Assembly (NCBI GenBank): GCA_947168525.1
Contig: CAMVMG010000003.1
Coordinates: 29,823 to 93,822, forward strand
Direction of reading: 5' to 3'
DNA: 64,000 bases
From: an uncultured Bacteroidales bacterium
GTDB lineage: Bacteria > Bacteroidota > Bacteroidia > Bacteroidales > UBA932
In this document: positions 31,619 to 39,950 of the stretch, piece by piece
Numbering within the stretch: the stretch's first letter is position 1
Layout: the number at the start of each line of letters is the position of its first letter
Notes under the pieces: model-generated
Database searches by the model: none
What the model saw: the letters and a program-made list of their open reading frames with translations, nothing else
What the model was told of the DNA's origin: nothing
Position numbers and translations under genes: made by a program

Positions 31619-32308
31619 TTACTTAAAGTAGTTAGTTATAAAATTAAATAATTCAATGTTTGTCTCTTTGTTTATCCTCAGGTCTTCCGGCGTGGCGCCC
31701 TGATCCGCGGAAATCTCTCCGCAGATATCCAGCGCCACCAGTTGCATCCGGCCTGCCAACTGTTCCAGCATCCCCTCCACCTGCTCCAGCGTGTGCGTTC
31801 CCTGTGTCCAGTCCGTGCGGGCATAGTCACGGGAAAGGATATCTTTGTCCAGCGACACATACACCCGTTCTCCCCTTCTCTGCTCCAGCCAGCCCTCCGG
31901 GATGGCCTCCGGGCATCCCGGAGGGCCCACGGTAAGGATATCCCGCACCATCGGGTTCTCCTCCTGCAAAGCCTTTACCCAGCTGCCGCAACTCAGCACC
32001 CCTTCAAAGGCCGGTGCCTGGTTGTCCGGGTGATGGTCCAGAAGAACCAGATGAAAGGGTTCTGTCTGACGGAGCGAGAGCAGGTAACTCATGTAGTGAT
32101 AGTCGCCGCTGTCTGTCCAGCGAACCGCAGGCAACTCCCCAGCCATTTTCTCCCGCAGCCTCTCTGCGGCATCGGCGTCGCAGTAGCAGTGTGTGCCCCG
32201 GATGCCTTCGCAATCTACCCATTCCACTTCAACGGCCTGCCCCCGGAGAAACTCCGGGAAACCCTGCTCCCCATACGCCCCGCTGAAGCTGAAAACGGCT
32301 ACTTTCAT
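31619..32308 (-). CDS. Arginase/deacetylase-fold protein
   Basis: The 229-residue protein has a small arginase-like fold with the expected metal-ligand order: TDSGDYHYMS, VLLDHHPDN (D-x-H-x-D type) and VYVSLDKDILSRDYA (D-x-D). It is shorter than true arginases (about 300 residues), so the substrate is unknown; ureohydrolase or deacetylase-like chemistry are options. It is the first gene of the glycine cleavage operon. A TAACTTTG box ends 4 bases before its ATG, so the whole operon may start with a leaderless gene. Confidence 0.7.
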   Translation of the reverse strand: MKVAVFSFSGAYGEQGFPEFLRGQAVEVEWVDCEGIRGTHCYCDADAAERLREKMAGELPAVRWTDSGDYHYMSYLLSLRQTEPFHLVLLDHHPDNQAPAFEGVLSCGSWVKALQEENPMVRDILTVGPPGCPEAIPEGWLEQRRGERVYVSLDKDILSRDYARTDWTQGTHTLEQVEGMLEQLAGRMQLVALDICGEISADQGATPEDLRINKETNIELFNFITNYFK

Positions 32309-32312
32309 GGTT

Positions 32313-32320
32313 CAAAGTTA
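32313..32320 (-). promoter_or_regulatory. -7 box TAACTTTG for the arginase-gcv operon
   Basis: It is an exact TAnnTTTG match on minus, with 4 bases between its last G and ATG 32308. No riboswitch-like leader can fit between promoter and start. Confidence 0.55.
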
Positions 32321-32490
32321 GCAATTATTATTGGATTTTGCAGGCGAGCCGTACAATTTTATACAACACATTAAATATTAGCATATATAACATAAATGTT
32401 CCTAATGCTAACACTTTTGTTAATATCGAAATTCAATAATCAAATCCTTAGCAGAGTTTCTTGAAACGTGATGCAAGCAAAAAAAAACCG

Positions 32491-32498
32491 TATCTTTG
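32491..32498 (+). promoter_or_regulatory. -7 box TATCTTTG for obg
   Basis: It is an exact TAnnTTTG match, 7 bases before ATG 32506. The rest of the 197-base gap (32309-32505) is AT-rich and shows nothing else. Confidence 0.6.
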
Positions 32499-32505
32499 CA
32501 GCATT

Positions 32506-33498
32506 ATGGCAGAATCCAATTTCATAGACTACGTTCGCATCTTCTGCGCCAGCGGGCACGGAGGAGCCGGGAGCGCCCACCTGCACCGGGCGAAGTATGT
32601 TCCCAAAGGCGGACCAGACGGCGGCGACGGCGGCCGGGGCGGTCACATCATCCTGCGGGTGAATCCCCAGCTCTGGACCCTCATCCATCTGCGCTACCGC
32701 AAAGTGGTGCGGGCAGAAAACGGAGGAAACGGGGCCGAGGCCCTGAAAAGAGGAAAGAACGGGGCCGACATTGTCCTGGAAGTGCCGCAGGGCGTGGTGG
32801 TCAAAGATGCGGAGACGGAAGAAGTGATTACCGAACTGGTGGAGAAGGACCAGGAGTTCATCCTGTGCCAGGGCGGCCGCGGCGGCTGGGGCAACGACCA
32901 TTTCAAGAGCGCCACCAACCAGACGCCCCGCTATGCGCAGCCCGGCTCAGAAGGGCAGGAAGGCTGGTTCATCCTGGAACTGAAAGTACTGGCCGACGTA
33001 GGTCTGGTGGGGCTTCCCAATGCCGGAAAGAGCACCCTCCTCTCTGCCATCACATCGGCCAAACCCAAGATTGCGAATTACGCGTTTACCACCCTGGAAC
33101 CCAACCTGGGCATTGTCCGCTACTTCGACGACCGCTCCTTCGTGATGGCGGATATCCCCGGCATCATCGAGGGCGCCCACGAAGGGAAAGGCATCGGCAT
33201 GCGCTTTCTGCGCCACATTGAGCGGAACTCGGTACTCCTGTTCATGGTGGCGGCCGACGAGCCGGACGTAAGCAAAGTGTACCGGATTCTCCTGAACGAG
33301 CTGGAAGAATACAATCCTGAACTGCTGGTGAAAGACCGGGTGCTGGCCATCACCAAAACCGACCTCATCGACGAAAAACAGCGGGCCCGGATCCTGAAGA
33401 AACTGCCCGCTGACATTCCGCATGTATTTATCTCGTCCGTTGCCCAGACCGGACTGAACGAACTCAAAGAAGAGCTCTGGAAAGCCCTGACGCGCTAA
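32506..33498 (+). CDS. obgE: GTPase Obg (CgtA)
   Basis: The 330-residue GTPase works in 50S ribosome assembly and stress control. It has the glycine-rich Obg domain ([23 protein letters not shown]), then a G domain with P-loop GLPNAGKST, switch segment [16 protein letters not shown] and ITKTDLID. There is no C-terminal OCT domain, which is usual in this phylum. ATG 32506 follows the promoter box. The last 4 bases overlap convergent murF. Confidence 0.95.
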   Translation: MAESNFIDYVRIFCASGHGGAGSAHLHRAKYVPKGGPDGGDGGRGGHIILRVNPQLWTLIHLRYRKVVRAENGGNGAEALKRGKNGADIVLEVPQGVVVKDAETEEVITELVEKDQEFILCQGGRGGWGNDHFKSATNQTPRYAQPGSEGQEGWFILELKVLADVGLVGLPNAGKSTLLSAITSAKPKIANYAFTTLEPNLGIVRYFDDRSFVMADIPGIIEGAHEGKGIGMRFLRHIERNSVLLFMVAADEPDVSKVYRILLNELEEYNPELLVKDRVLAITKTDLIDEKQRARILKKLPADIPHVFISSVAQTGLNELKEELWKALTR

Positions 33499-34775
33499 AG
33501 CGCGGGCAGCACTTTCTCCATGGCCACGCTGTGGGAGCCTTTCAGCAGCACCGTACAGCCCTGGACGGGGTTGTCGGCCAGATAGGCTGTAAGAGCCGCC
33601 GAGCTTTCAAAGGTTTTCACGGGACAAGCCGGCTTTACCTCCCGCAACGCTTTCGCGAACTCCTCTCCTACCAGGTAGGCGGTTTCCAGCCCCTCCAGGG
33701 AGGAAACGATTTTCTTGTGCTCGGACAGGGATTCCGCCCCCAGCTCCCGCATGTCTCCCAGCATGGCCACCCGCCTTCCCTCCACGGCGGAAAGGTTCTC
33801 CAGGGCTACTTGCATGGAGGAAGGATTGGCGTTGTATGCATCCACAATCACCATATTCCGGGCCGATCTCACCAGTTGGGAGCGGTTGTTGGAAGGGACG
33901 TAGGAGGCAACGGCCTGAAGGGCATCGGCCCGGGGCACCTGGAAGAACCAGCCCAGCTTGAGCGCAGCCAGCACGTTGGCGGCGTTGTAAGCCCCCACCA
34001 GATGCGTTTCCAGCAGGCCGTCCTGGAATTCCATCCGAAGGAAAGGATGCTCCGGCGACGACGGCAGCACATGTACATCCTGGAGCCCGTAGGAGATGCC
34101 GGACATCTCCCGTTCCCAGAGCATTTCCTGCAGGACAGCGTCTTCCCCGTTGAAGAAAGCCAGGCCGTCGTGCGCCTTGAGCCAGTCGTAGAGCAGGCCT
34201 TTGGCATGCTTGACGCCCTCGAAACTGCCGAAACCCTCCAGATGGGCCTTGCCCACGTTGGTGATCAGGCCATGCGTAGGCTGGGCCACCGCCAGAAGGG
34301 GGTTGAGGTCTTCCGGATGGCTGGCGCCCATCTCCACGATGGCGATTTCTGTATCGGCCCCTATCCGGAGCACCGTGAGCGGCACGCCGATGTCGTTGTT
34401 GAGGTTTCCCTCGGTGGCCGAAACGCGGTATTTGGCGGAAAGGACCGTGCGGATAAGCTCCTTGGTGGTGGTTTTGCCGTTGGTTCCCGTCAGGCCCACC
34501 ACCGGGATGTCCAGCTGCTGCCGATGATAGGCCGCCAGCGCCTGCAAGGCCGCCAGCGTGTCCGGCACTTTGACCAGACGGGGGTCTTCTTCCTGGACGG
34601 TGTCGCTGACAACTGCGCATATGGCGCCCGCTTCCAGGGCATTCATCGCAAAAGTGTTTCCGTCGAAACTCTCCCCTTTCAGGGCTACAAAAAGCTGATT
34701 ATCCTTCAAGGTACGGGTATCTGTATTCACCCCGGAAGACGCCTTGAATATCTGATATAATTCTTTGATTTCCAT
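33495..34775 (-). CDS. murF: UDP-MurNAc-tripeptide D-alanyl-D-alanine ligase
   Basis: MurF adds D-Ala-D-Ala to the peptidoglycan precursor in the cytoplasm. The 426-residue protein has the Mur ligase P-loop [16 protein letters not shown], the [13 protein letters not shown] segment, [10 protein letters not shown], and [11 protein letters not shown]. Its ATG shares a base with the stop of dut (TAATG), so it is translationally coupled. It is the last gene of the tgt-lptG-dut-murF group. Confidence 0.95.
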   Translation of the reverse strand: MEIKELYQIFKASSGVNTDTRTLKDNQLFVALKGESFDGNTFAMNALEAGAICAVVSDTVQEEDPRLVKVPDTLAALQALAAYHRQQLDIPVVGLTGTNGKTTTKELIRTVLSAKYRVSATEGNLNNDIGVPLTVLRIGADTEIAIVEMGASHPEDLNPLLAVAQPTHGLITNVGKAHLEGFGSFEGVKHAKGLLYDWLKAHDGLAFFNGEDAVLQEMLWEREMSGISYGLQDVHVLPSSPEHPFLRMEFQDGLLETHLVGAYNAANVLAALKLGWFFQVPRADALQAVASYVPSNNRSQLVRSARNMVIVDAYNANPSSMQVALENLSAVEGRRVAMLGDMRELGAESLSEHKKIVSSLEGLETAYLVGEEFAKALREVKPACPVKTFESSAALTAYLADNPVQGCTVLLKGSHSVAMEKVLPAL

Positions 34776-35206
34776 TATTTTCCAGTGCTACCAAATCCAC
34801 CTTCTCCGCGAAGGGTTCCGTCCAGTTGTTCTACCTCTTCCCACTCCACCTGCTCGTGGCGGGCAATGACCATCTGGGCAATCCGTTCCCCGGGAACAAT
34901 CTCGAAGGGATCCTGGGAAAGGTTCACCAGGATGGTCCTGAGCTCTCCCCTGTAATCCGCGTCGATGGTGCCGGGGCTGTTCAGGACTGTGATGCCGTGC
35001 TTGTGCGCCAGCCCGCTCCGGGGCCGCACCTGCGCCTCATACCCGGCAGGAAGGGCGATGTACAGACCGGTAGGGACCAGCGCCCGCTGGAGGGGCTGGA
35101 GAACCATGGGCTCCGTAAGGTTGGCCCTGAGGTCCACGCCGGCCGACAGGGGCGTCGCGTACGCCGGGCAGGGATAGGGAGAATGGTTTACGATTTTGAC
35201 TTTCAT
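34775..35206 (-). CDS. dut: dUTP diphosphatase
   Basis: The 143-residue trimeric dUTPase converts dUTP to dUMP, preventing uracil incorporation in DNA. All five motifs are present: [36 protein letters not shown] and the C-terminal [10 protein letters not shown]. It starts directly after lptG (stop 35207) and overlaps murF by one base. Nothing unusual is seen. Confidence 0.96.
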   Translation of the reverse strand: MKVKIVNHSPYPCPAYATPLSAGVDLRANLTEPMVLQPLQRALVPTGLYIALPAGYEAQVRPRSGLAHKHGITVLNSPGTIDADYRGELRTILVNLSQDPFEIVPGERIAQMVIARHEQVEWEEVEQLDGTLRGEGGFGSTGK

Positions 35207-36304
35207 TTATTTAGGTGCTTTCAGATACAAGACTATCGCAATGATGGCATAGAGGTAGTTCGGGAGCCAGATGGCTATGCCGGCGGGCAGGGTGTCCGTG
35301 ACCACGAACATCTCGCTGAACTGCATGAACAGGATATAGGAGAAGCCCAGCGCCGTTCCGGCCGCCAGGTTCCAGCCCATGCCACCCCGCTTTTTCTTGG
35401 TGGAAAGGGCCACGCCGATGATGGTGAGGATAAGGGCGGAGAAAGGCAAGGCGAAACGGTTGTTTCTCTCGATGAGCGCCTCGCTCACGGAGGCGTCTCC
35501 CCGCTGGATCTGGGTCGCGATGAGCTGGTCCAGCTCTGCCTCGTTCAGTCGCTGGATGGTGTATTTGTTGCGGAAGAAATCGTCCCGGGTGAGGCTGAGG
35601 ACCGTGTCCAGCTGGCGGCCGGAACGGATATGGTCTTCCAGGCCGTCCGTATAGTCCCGGATGAACCAGTTGCGGAGTCTCCATACACCGGTGACGGTGT
35701 CATACTGGGCGCTCTCCGCAGACAGTTTAGAATGGAGCACGCCGCCGGAAAGGTCTTCCAGGGTGAAGTTGTAGGCCGTATTGTTGTAGCCGCTGAACGA
35801 CTCCAGATACACGAAACGGTCGTTTTCCAGCTTATAATGCATGTCCCGGCCCGACCGGGCCTTGGTACGGGGAATGTATTTTTGTTCAAACTCCACCCGG
35901 GTGGCGTTGGCCCGCGGAATCACCCAGAGCCCCAGCCCAAGCGACAGCAGGCCGATGAAGATGGCCGACACGATGAACGGGACCACCATCCGGTGGTAGC
36001 TGATGCCACTGGACAGGATGGCAATCACCTCCGAGTCCTGCGTCATCTTGGAGGTGAAGAAAATGACCGTCAGGAACACGAACATGGGTGAATACATGTT
36101 CATGAAATACGGGATGAAGTTCATGTAATAGTCGAAGACGATGGCGTGCAGCGGGGCCTCCCGCTTCACGAAGTCTTCGATGCGCTCGCTGATGTCGAAG
36201 ATGATAACGATGCCCACAATCAGCAGCAGCGACACGAAGAATGTCACCATAAACTTCCGGATGATATACCAGTCCAGTTTCTGAAGTCCTTTGAATGAGG
36301 TCAT
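35207..36304 (-). CDS. lptG: LptF/LptG family permease
   Basis: The 365-residue membrane protein of the YjgP/YjgQ family has two N-terminal hydrophobic segments (KFMVTFFVSLLLIVGIVII), a periplasmic jellyroll part in the middle, and C-terminal segments from about residue 275 (LPFSALILTIIGVALSTKKKRGG). With LptB and a second permease it extracts lipopolysaccharide from the inner membrane. Whether it is the F or G form is not certain. Its start overlaps tgt by 4 bases, an association I recall in other Bacteroidota. Confidence 0.87.
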   Translation of the reverse strand: MTSFKGLQKLDWYIIRKFMVTFFVSLLLIVGIVIIFDISERIEDFVKREAPLHAIVFDYYMNFIPYFMNMYSPMFVFLTVIFFTSKMTQDSEVIAILSSGISYHRMVVPFIVSAIFIGLLSLGLGLWVIPRANATRVEFEQKYIPRTKARSGRDMHYKLENDRFVYLESFSGYNNTAYNFTLEDLSGGVLHSKLSAESAQYDTVTGVWRLRNWFIRDYTDGLEDHIRSGRQLDTVLSLTRDDFFRNKYTIQRLNEAELDQLIATQIQRGDASVSEALIERNNRFALPFSALILTIIGVALSTKKKRGGMGWNLAAGTALGFSYILFMQFSEMFVVTDTLPAGIAIWLPNYLYAIIAIVLYLKAPK

Positions 36305-37443
36305 AGCCGCTGTGTCAGTTTAGGGACCACGGCATCTTTCCAGGCTTTGAAATCCACTGCCTCGATATGGGTGCGGGCCGTCCGGACCAAGTCCAGGTAA
36401 AAGGCCAGGTTGTGCTCCGTAGCTACCATGGCCGCAAACATTTCCCGGGCGATGAAAAGATGGTGAAGATAGGCTTTGGTATAATAGCTGTCCACGAAGG
36501 AAGTGCCGGCGGGGTCCAACGGGGAGAAATCGTCCGTCCACCTGGCGTTTCGCATGTTCATGATGCCGTTCCAGGTGAACAGCATGCCGTTACGGCCGTT
36601 CCGGGTGGGCATGACACAGTCGAACATATCTATTCCGCGGGCGATGCCTTCCAGGATGTTGGCCGGGGTGCCCACGCCCATCAGGTAACGGGGTTTATCC
36701 TGGGGCAGCAGGGGGCAGGTCAATTCCAGCATCTCGTACATTTTCTCCGTGGGCTCCCCTACCGCCAGACCGCCCACGGCATAGCCGCCGCGGTTGGGAT
36801 TATCCAAGGAGAGGGCATGTTCCACGGCCTGGCGGCGAAGCTCCGGGTACACGCATCCCTGGATGATGGGGAACATCACCTGGGTGTAGCCGTAGAGGGG
36901 TTCTGTCTGGTCGAAACGGGCGGCGAAACGCTCCAGCCATCCCTGGGTGAGCTTCAGCGACTTGGCGGCATAGCGCTGGTCTGCGTCGCCGGGGCAGCAC
37001 TCGTCCAGGGCCATGATGATATCGGCCCCGATGATGCGCTGGGTATCTACATTGTTTTCCGGGGTGAAAGTGTGCCGGCTGCCGTCTATATGGGAAGCGA
37101 AACGGCAACCCTCCGGCGTAAGCTTGCGAATCGGGGCGAGCGAAAAGATCTGGAACCCGCCGCTGTCCGTGAGGATAGGGCCGTTCCAATGCTCGAACTT
37201 GTGCAGGCCGCCGGCCTTGTACAGGGTGTCCAGCCCCGGTCTCAGATACAGGTGATAGGTGTTTCCAAGGATAATCTGGGCCCGGATATCTTCCTCCAAA
37301 TCCCTGTGATACACGCCTTTGACCGAGCCCACCGTGCCTACCGGCATGAAGATGGGGGTCTGGACCGTACCGTGCGGAGTGGTGATGACTCCGGCGCGGG
37401 CGGCCGACTGAGGGTCTTGGGCAGTACGTATAAAATTGAACAT
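36301..37443 (-). CDS. tgt: tRNA-guanine(34) transglycosylase
   Basis: The 380-residue enzyme replaces guanine-34 by a queuine precursor in tRNAs with GUN anticodons. It has the active-site LTDSGGFQIFSL, the GGLAVGEP loop and FDCVMPTRNGRNG with the nucleophilic Asp. In the E. coli enzyme a CxCxxC zinc triad follows at LDPE; here the corresponding sequence is LDPAGTSFVDSYYTKAYLHHL, without those cysteines. I believe this is common in Bacteroidota. ATG 37443 is chosen over a longer frame because the promoter box lies at 37463-37470. Confidence 0.93.
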   Translation of the reverse strand: MFNFIRTAQDPQSAARAGVITTPHGTVQTPIFMPVGTVGSVKGVYHRDLEEDIRAQIILGNTYHLYLRPGLDTLYKAGGLHKFEHWNGPILTDSGGFQIFSLAPIRKLTPEGCRFASHIDGSRHTFTPENNVDTQRIIGADIIMALDECCPGDADQRYAAKSLKLTQGWLERFAARFDQTEPLYGYTQVMFPIIQGCVYPELRRQAVEHALSLDNPNRGGYAVGGLAVGEPTEKMYEMLELTCPLLPQDKPRYLMGVGTPANILEGIARGIDMFDCVMPTRNGRNGMLFTWNGIMNMRNARWTDDFSPLDPAGTSFVDSYYTKAYLHHLFIAREMFAAMVATEHNLAFYLDLVRTARTHIEAVDFKAWKDAVVPKLTQRL

Positions 37444-37462
37444 CGATTTGCGTTTGATTCTG

Positions 37463-37470
37463 CAAAAATA
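37463..37470 (-). promoter_or_regulatory. -7 box TATTTTTG for tgt
   Basis: It is an exact TAnnTTTG match on minus, 19 bases before ATG 37443. It drives tgt-lptG-dut-murF. Confidence 0.6.
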
Positions 37471-37482
37471 CGGAAAAATTCG

Positions 37483-37490
37483 TACATTTG
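37483..37490 (+). promoter_or_regulatory. -7 box TACATTTG for the nucleoside transporter
   Basis: It is an exact TAnnTTTG match, 31 bases before ATG 37522. It is back to back with the tgt box. Confidence 0.6.
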
Positions 37491-37521
37491 TAGTTACGTT
37501 TACAACAATAACTGAACCAAT

Positions 37522-38808
37522 ATGCAAATTAAAATCAAACCCATCACGCTGAAGCTCATCCTGATGAGCTTCCTCCAGTATGGCGCATGGGGCGCTTACC
37601 TGACGTCCCTCGGCCGCTATCTGGGCAATATCGGCCTGGGTTCCGAAATCAAATGGTTCTTCGCCATGCAGGGAATTGTCTCCATTTTCATGCCCACCCT
37701 CATGGGCATTGTGGCAGACAGGAAAGTTCCCGCCCAAAAAACACTTTCCCTGTGTCATGGGCTCGCCGGGCTGTTCATGCTGGGGGCCGGCATCTACTGC
37801 TTGCAGGCCGGTTCGGCTATTCAGTTTGCCCCCCTGTTCGTGCTGTACAGCCTTAGCGTGGCATTCTACATGCCTACTATCGCCATCTCAAACTCCGTGG
37901 CCTACAACGCACTTGCCAAGGAAGGCATGGACTCCGTCAAGGACTTCCCGCCCATCCGCGTCTTTGGCACCGTGGGTTTCATCTGCAGCATGCTGCTAAC
38001 CAACTTCCTCAAGATTGACGGCATGGCCATGCAGGACTCCTACACCCAGCTTGTTTCCTCCGGTATCATCTCCCTGATCCTGTGCGGCTACGCACTCACC
38101 CTCCCCTCCTGCGATGTCAACAGGGGGAAAGGCCAGAGCCTTGCCGAAGCCTTCGGCCTCAAGGCGTTCACCCTGTTCAAGGACAGCCAGTTCGCCATAT
38201 TCTTCATATTCTCCATGCTGCTGGGCGCATCCCTCCAGATTACCAACGGCTATGCCAACACCTTCCTGGGCTCGTTCGCCGCGGATCCCGCACTGGCCAA
38301 CACCTTCGCCGTCAAGAACTCAAACGCCCTTATTTCCATCTCGCAGGCCTCCGAGACCCTGTGCATCCTGCTCATCCCTTTCTTCATGAAGCGGTTCGGC
38401 ATCAAGAAAGTGATGCTCATCTCCATGTTCGCCTGGGTGCTCCGCTTCGGGCTCTTCGGCCTGGGCAGCCCTGCCATGCCTGGCGTCCTGCTGTTCGTAC
38501 TCAGCTGCATCGTATACGGTATGGCATTTGATTTCTTCAATATCTCCGGGTCGCTCTACGTAGACCAGAACACCACCAAGGACATCCGTTCCAGCGCCCA
38601 GGGGCTCTTCATGATGATGACCAATGGCTTCGGGGCCACCATCGGCACCCTGGCCGCCGGCGCTGTTGTGGATGCCTGCGACGTTTTCAATACCCCGTCC
38701 AACTGGCCCTCCGCCTGGTACATCTTCGCCGGATATGCCTTCGTGGTCGCCATCCTGTTCATGATCCTGTTCAAGGATCCCCAGAAACAGCAAAAGAAAG
38801 CGGCTTAG
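37522..38808 (+). CDS. MFS nucleoside:H+ symporter
   Basis: The 428-residue protein has about twelve hydrophobic segments and the NupG/XapB-type start LKLILMSFLQYGAWGAYLTSLGRYL, with GIVADRKV between segments 2 and 3. Such proteins import nucleosides across the inner membrane. It is near tgt, but queuosine salvage would be speculation. Its last 38 bases overlap the end of the convergent zinc-finger gene, a longer overlap than elsewhere in the window. Confidence 0.85.
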   Translation: MQIKIKPITLKLILMSFLQYGAWGAYLTSLGRYLGNIGLGSEIKWFFAMQGIVSIFMPTLMGIVADRKVPAQKTLSLCHGLAGLFMLGAGIYCLQAGSAIQFAPLFVLYSLSVAFYMPTIAISNSVAYNALAKEGMDSVKDFPPIRVFGTVGFICSMLLTNFLKIDGMAMQDSYTQLVSSGIISLILCGYALTLPSCDVNRGKGQSLAEAFGLKAFTLFKDSQFAIFFIFSMLLGASLQITNGYANTFLGSFAADPALANTFAVKNSNALISISQASETLCILLIPFFMKRFGIKKVMLISMFAWVLRFGLFGLGSPAMPGVLLFVLSCIVYGMAFDFFNISGSLYVDQNTTKDIRSSAQGLFMMMTNGFGATIGTLAAGAVVDACDVFNTPSNWPSAWYIFAGYAFVVAILFMILFKDPQKQQKKAA

Positions 38809-39247
38809 GCGCCTCAGACTCAGAAACCGCCCCTTCCTCCGTCTCCATTCCGGTACCGCTGTCCCAGTGGCTTTCCAGGTGGCAGATCCGGGAAGGGGTG
38901 GCTTCGTATGTAATGTCGTAACAGCTGTACAGGCTGCGCCGCCCCGCCTTGTGGTAGGAGGTGACGTAATTGAAATTGTAGCCCAGGCGGCCCAGGCTCA
39001 CCAGGTCTATCGAGGTGAGGCCGATTTGGAGCAGCTTGCTCAGGATTTTATGGTTGTTGTCCAGGGTTTTCTGGATTTTCTGCTGATAACGCTCCCACGA
39101 CTGGGCTTTCCGCTTGTTGTGATAGCGGTTCTTGCACCCCGGGCTGCAGAACTTCCGGTCCCGCCTCCCCTGCCCGTATTCGATGATGTCTCCGCACGCG
39201 AGGCAGTAGCTGATTCCTTCGGTGCTGTCTTTGTCTAAGTATCCCAT
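38771..39247 (-). CDS. Small zinc-finger protein, unknown function
   Basis: The 158-residue protein has a treble-clef-like zinc motif near the N-terminus (residues about 15-38: YCLACGDIIEYGQGRRDRKFCSPGCKNRYHN; C-x2-C and C-x3-C), then a helical segment and a tyrosine-rich part (YNFNYVTSYHKAGRRSLYSCYDITYE). The fold suggests nucleic-acid or protein binding; the function is unknown. ATG 39247 gives the motif at the usual distance from the start; the longer frame to 39319 adds an unlikely N-terminus. It is divergent from the SSB-pilus operon. Confidence 0.72.
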   Translation of the reverse strand: MGYLDKDSTEGISYCLACGDIIEYGQGRRDRKFCSPGCKNRYHNKRKAQSWERYQQKIQKTLDNNHKILSKLLQIGLTSIDLVSLGRLGYNFNYVTSYHKAGRRSLYSCYDITYEATPSRICHLESHWDSGTGMETEEGAVSESEAPKPLSFAVSGDP

Positions 39248-39345
39248 ACAACCTGGTTTTGGCGCCAAATGTGGCAAGGGAAAAAAACAAATCCAAGCAT
39301 CGTAAAAAAGATTCCGCACTTTTTTCCCTTTTTTCAGATTCTTTT

Positions 39346-39390
39346 AAAAAACCGCATCGGTGAAAAGATTTTACCGTTGCGGTTTTTTTT
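39346..39390. terminator. Strong hairpin with T-tracts on both strands
   Basis: AAAAAACCGCA (39346-39356) pairs with TGCGGTTTTTT (39378-39388), and the inside (CGGTGAAAA versus TTTTACCG) pairs almost fully. Eight T residues end it on plus, and it is also T-rich on minus. It may end plus-strand read-through from the transporter and isolate the pilus operon. Confidence 0.7.
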
Positions 39391-39563
39391 GAACAATTCC
39401 CATCCAGAAACCCTCGATTTCTCTTCGAAACAGAAAAAAAACGGCCTCCGGAGCCCCTCTGCCTTGGTTTTCGGATGCCACCCCCTTTACTTTGCAACCG
39501 GTCCCGGACGGCAGGCGCGCCCGATGAGCCGGGCCCTCAAGTGAAACTTTTAAAAGCAAAGCA
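39391..39563 (+). promoter_or_regulatory. Promoter region and leader of the SSB-pilus operon
   Basis: The rest of the 316-base gap holds a near-consensus -7 element TACTTTG (39488-39494, one base short of TAnnTTTG) and then a GC-rich leader with a small GCCCG/CGGGC hairpin (about 39518-39533) and an A-rich stretch before ATG 39564. I looked for inverted repeats that would mark an invertible promoter, common at Bacteroides surface loci, and found none. Confidence 0.45.
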
Positions 39564-39920
39564 ATGGAATTCTTGAATCGAATAGAACTGAAAGGGGTGG
39601 TAGGCCGGGCCGAGACCAACCAGTACAACGGCACGCCGGTCTGCAATTTTTCCGTGGTCACCGAGTACAGTACACGGGACAAGGAGGGAAACGCCGCGAT
39701 AGAGACCGTCTGGTTCAATGTAGCGGCCTGGGGAGACCGGGGAATGCCGGATTTCACGGAAATCCAGAAAGGTGCATGGATCCATGTCATCGGCCGGGTC
39801 AGAGTAAGGAAATACACCACACAGGACAATGAGGAGCGTTCCTCGCTGGATGTGGTGGCGCAGTATGTCTCCCTGATTCCCCGCGAAAACACCCGCCCCC
39901 AACCCCAGCGGAACTGGTAA
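39564..39920 (+). CDS. Short single-stranded DNA-binding protein paralogue
   Basis: The 118-residue protein is an SSB-type OB fold (NRIELKGVVGRAE, VCNFSVVTEY, ETVWFNVAAWG, GAWIHVIGRVRVRKY). It is shorter than the usual housekeeping SSB (about 150 residues or more) and lacks the acidic C-terminal tip that recruits replication proteins, ending in RPQPQRNW. It lies 30 bases upstream of the pilus lipoprotein gene with no terminator between, so it is probably co-transcribed with pilus genes. Its role there is unknown; natural competence or plain DNA binding are possible but not shown. Confidence 0.82.
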   Translation: MEFLNRIELKGVVGRAETNQYNGTPVCNFSVVTEYSTRDKEGNAAIETVWFNVAAWGDRGMPDFTEIQKGAWIHVIGRVRVRKYTTQDNEERSSLDVVAQYVSLIPRENTRPQPQRNW

Positions 39921-39950
39921 AACACTCAATTGAATTAACAGAACAGATCA

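Noticed and set aside
30493..31626. Long plus-strand ORF opposite gcvT
   Set aside because: It is a shadow of the gcvT coding sequence with no family features.
39391..39563. Invertible promoter before the pilus operon
   Set aside because: Phase-variable promoters with inverted repeats are common at Bacteroides surface loci, but no flanking inverted repeat was found; only a terminator-like hairpin and a small leader hairpin are present.
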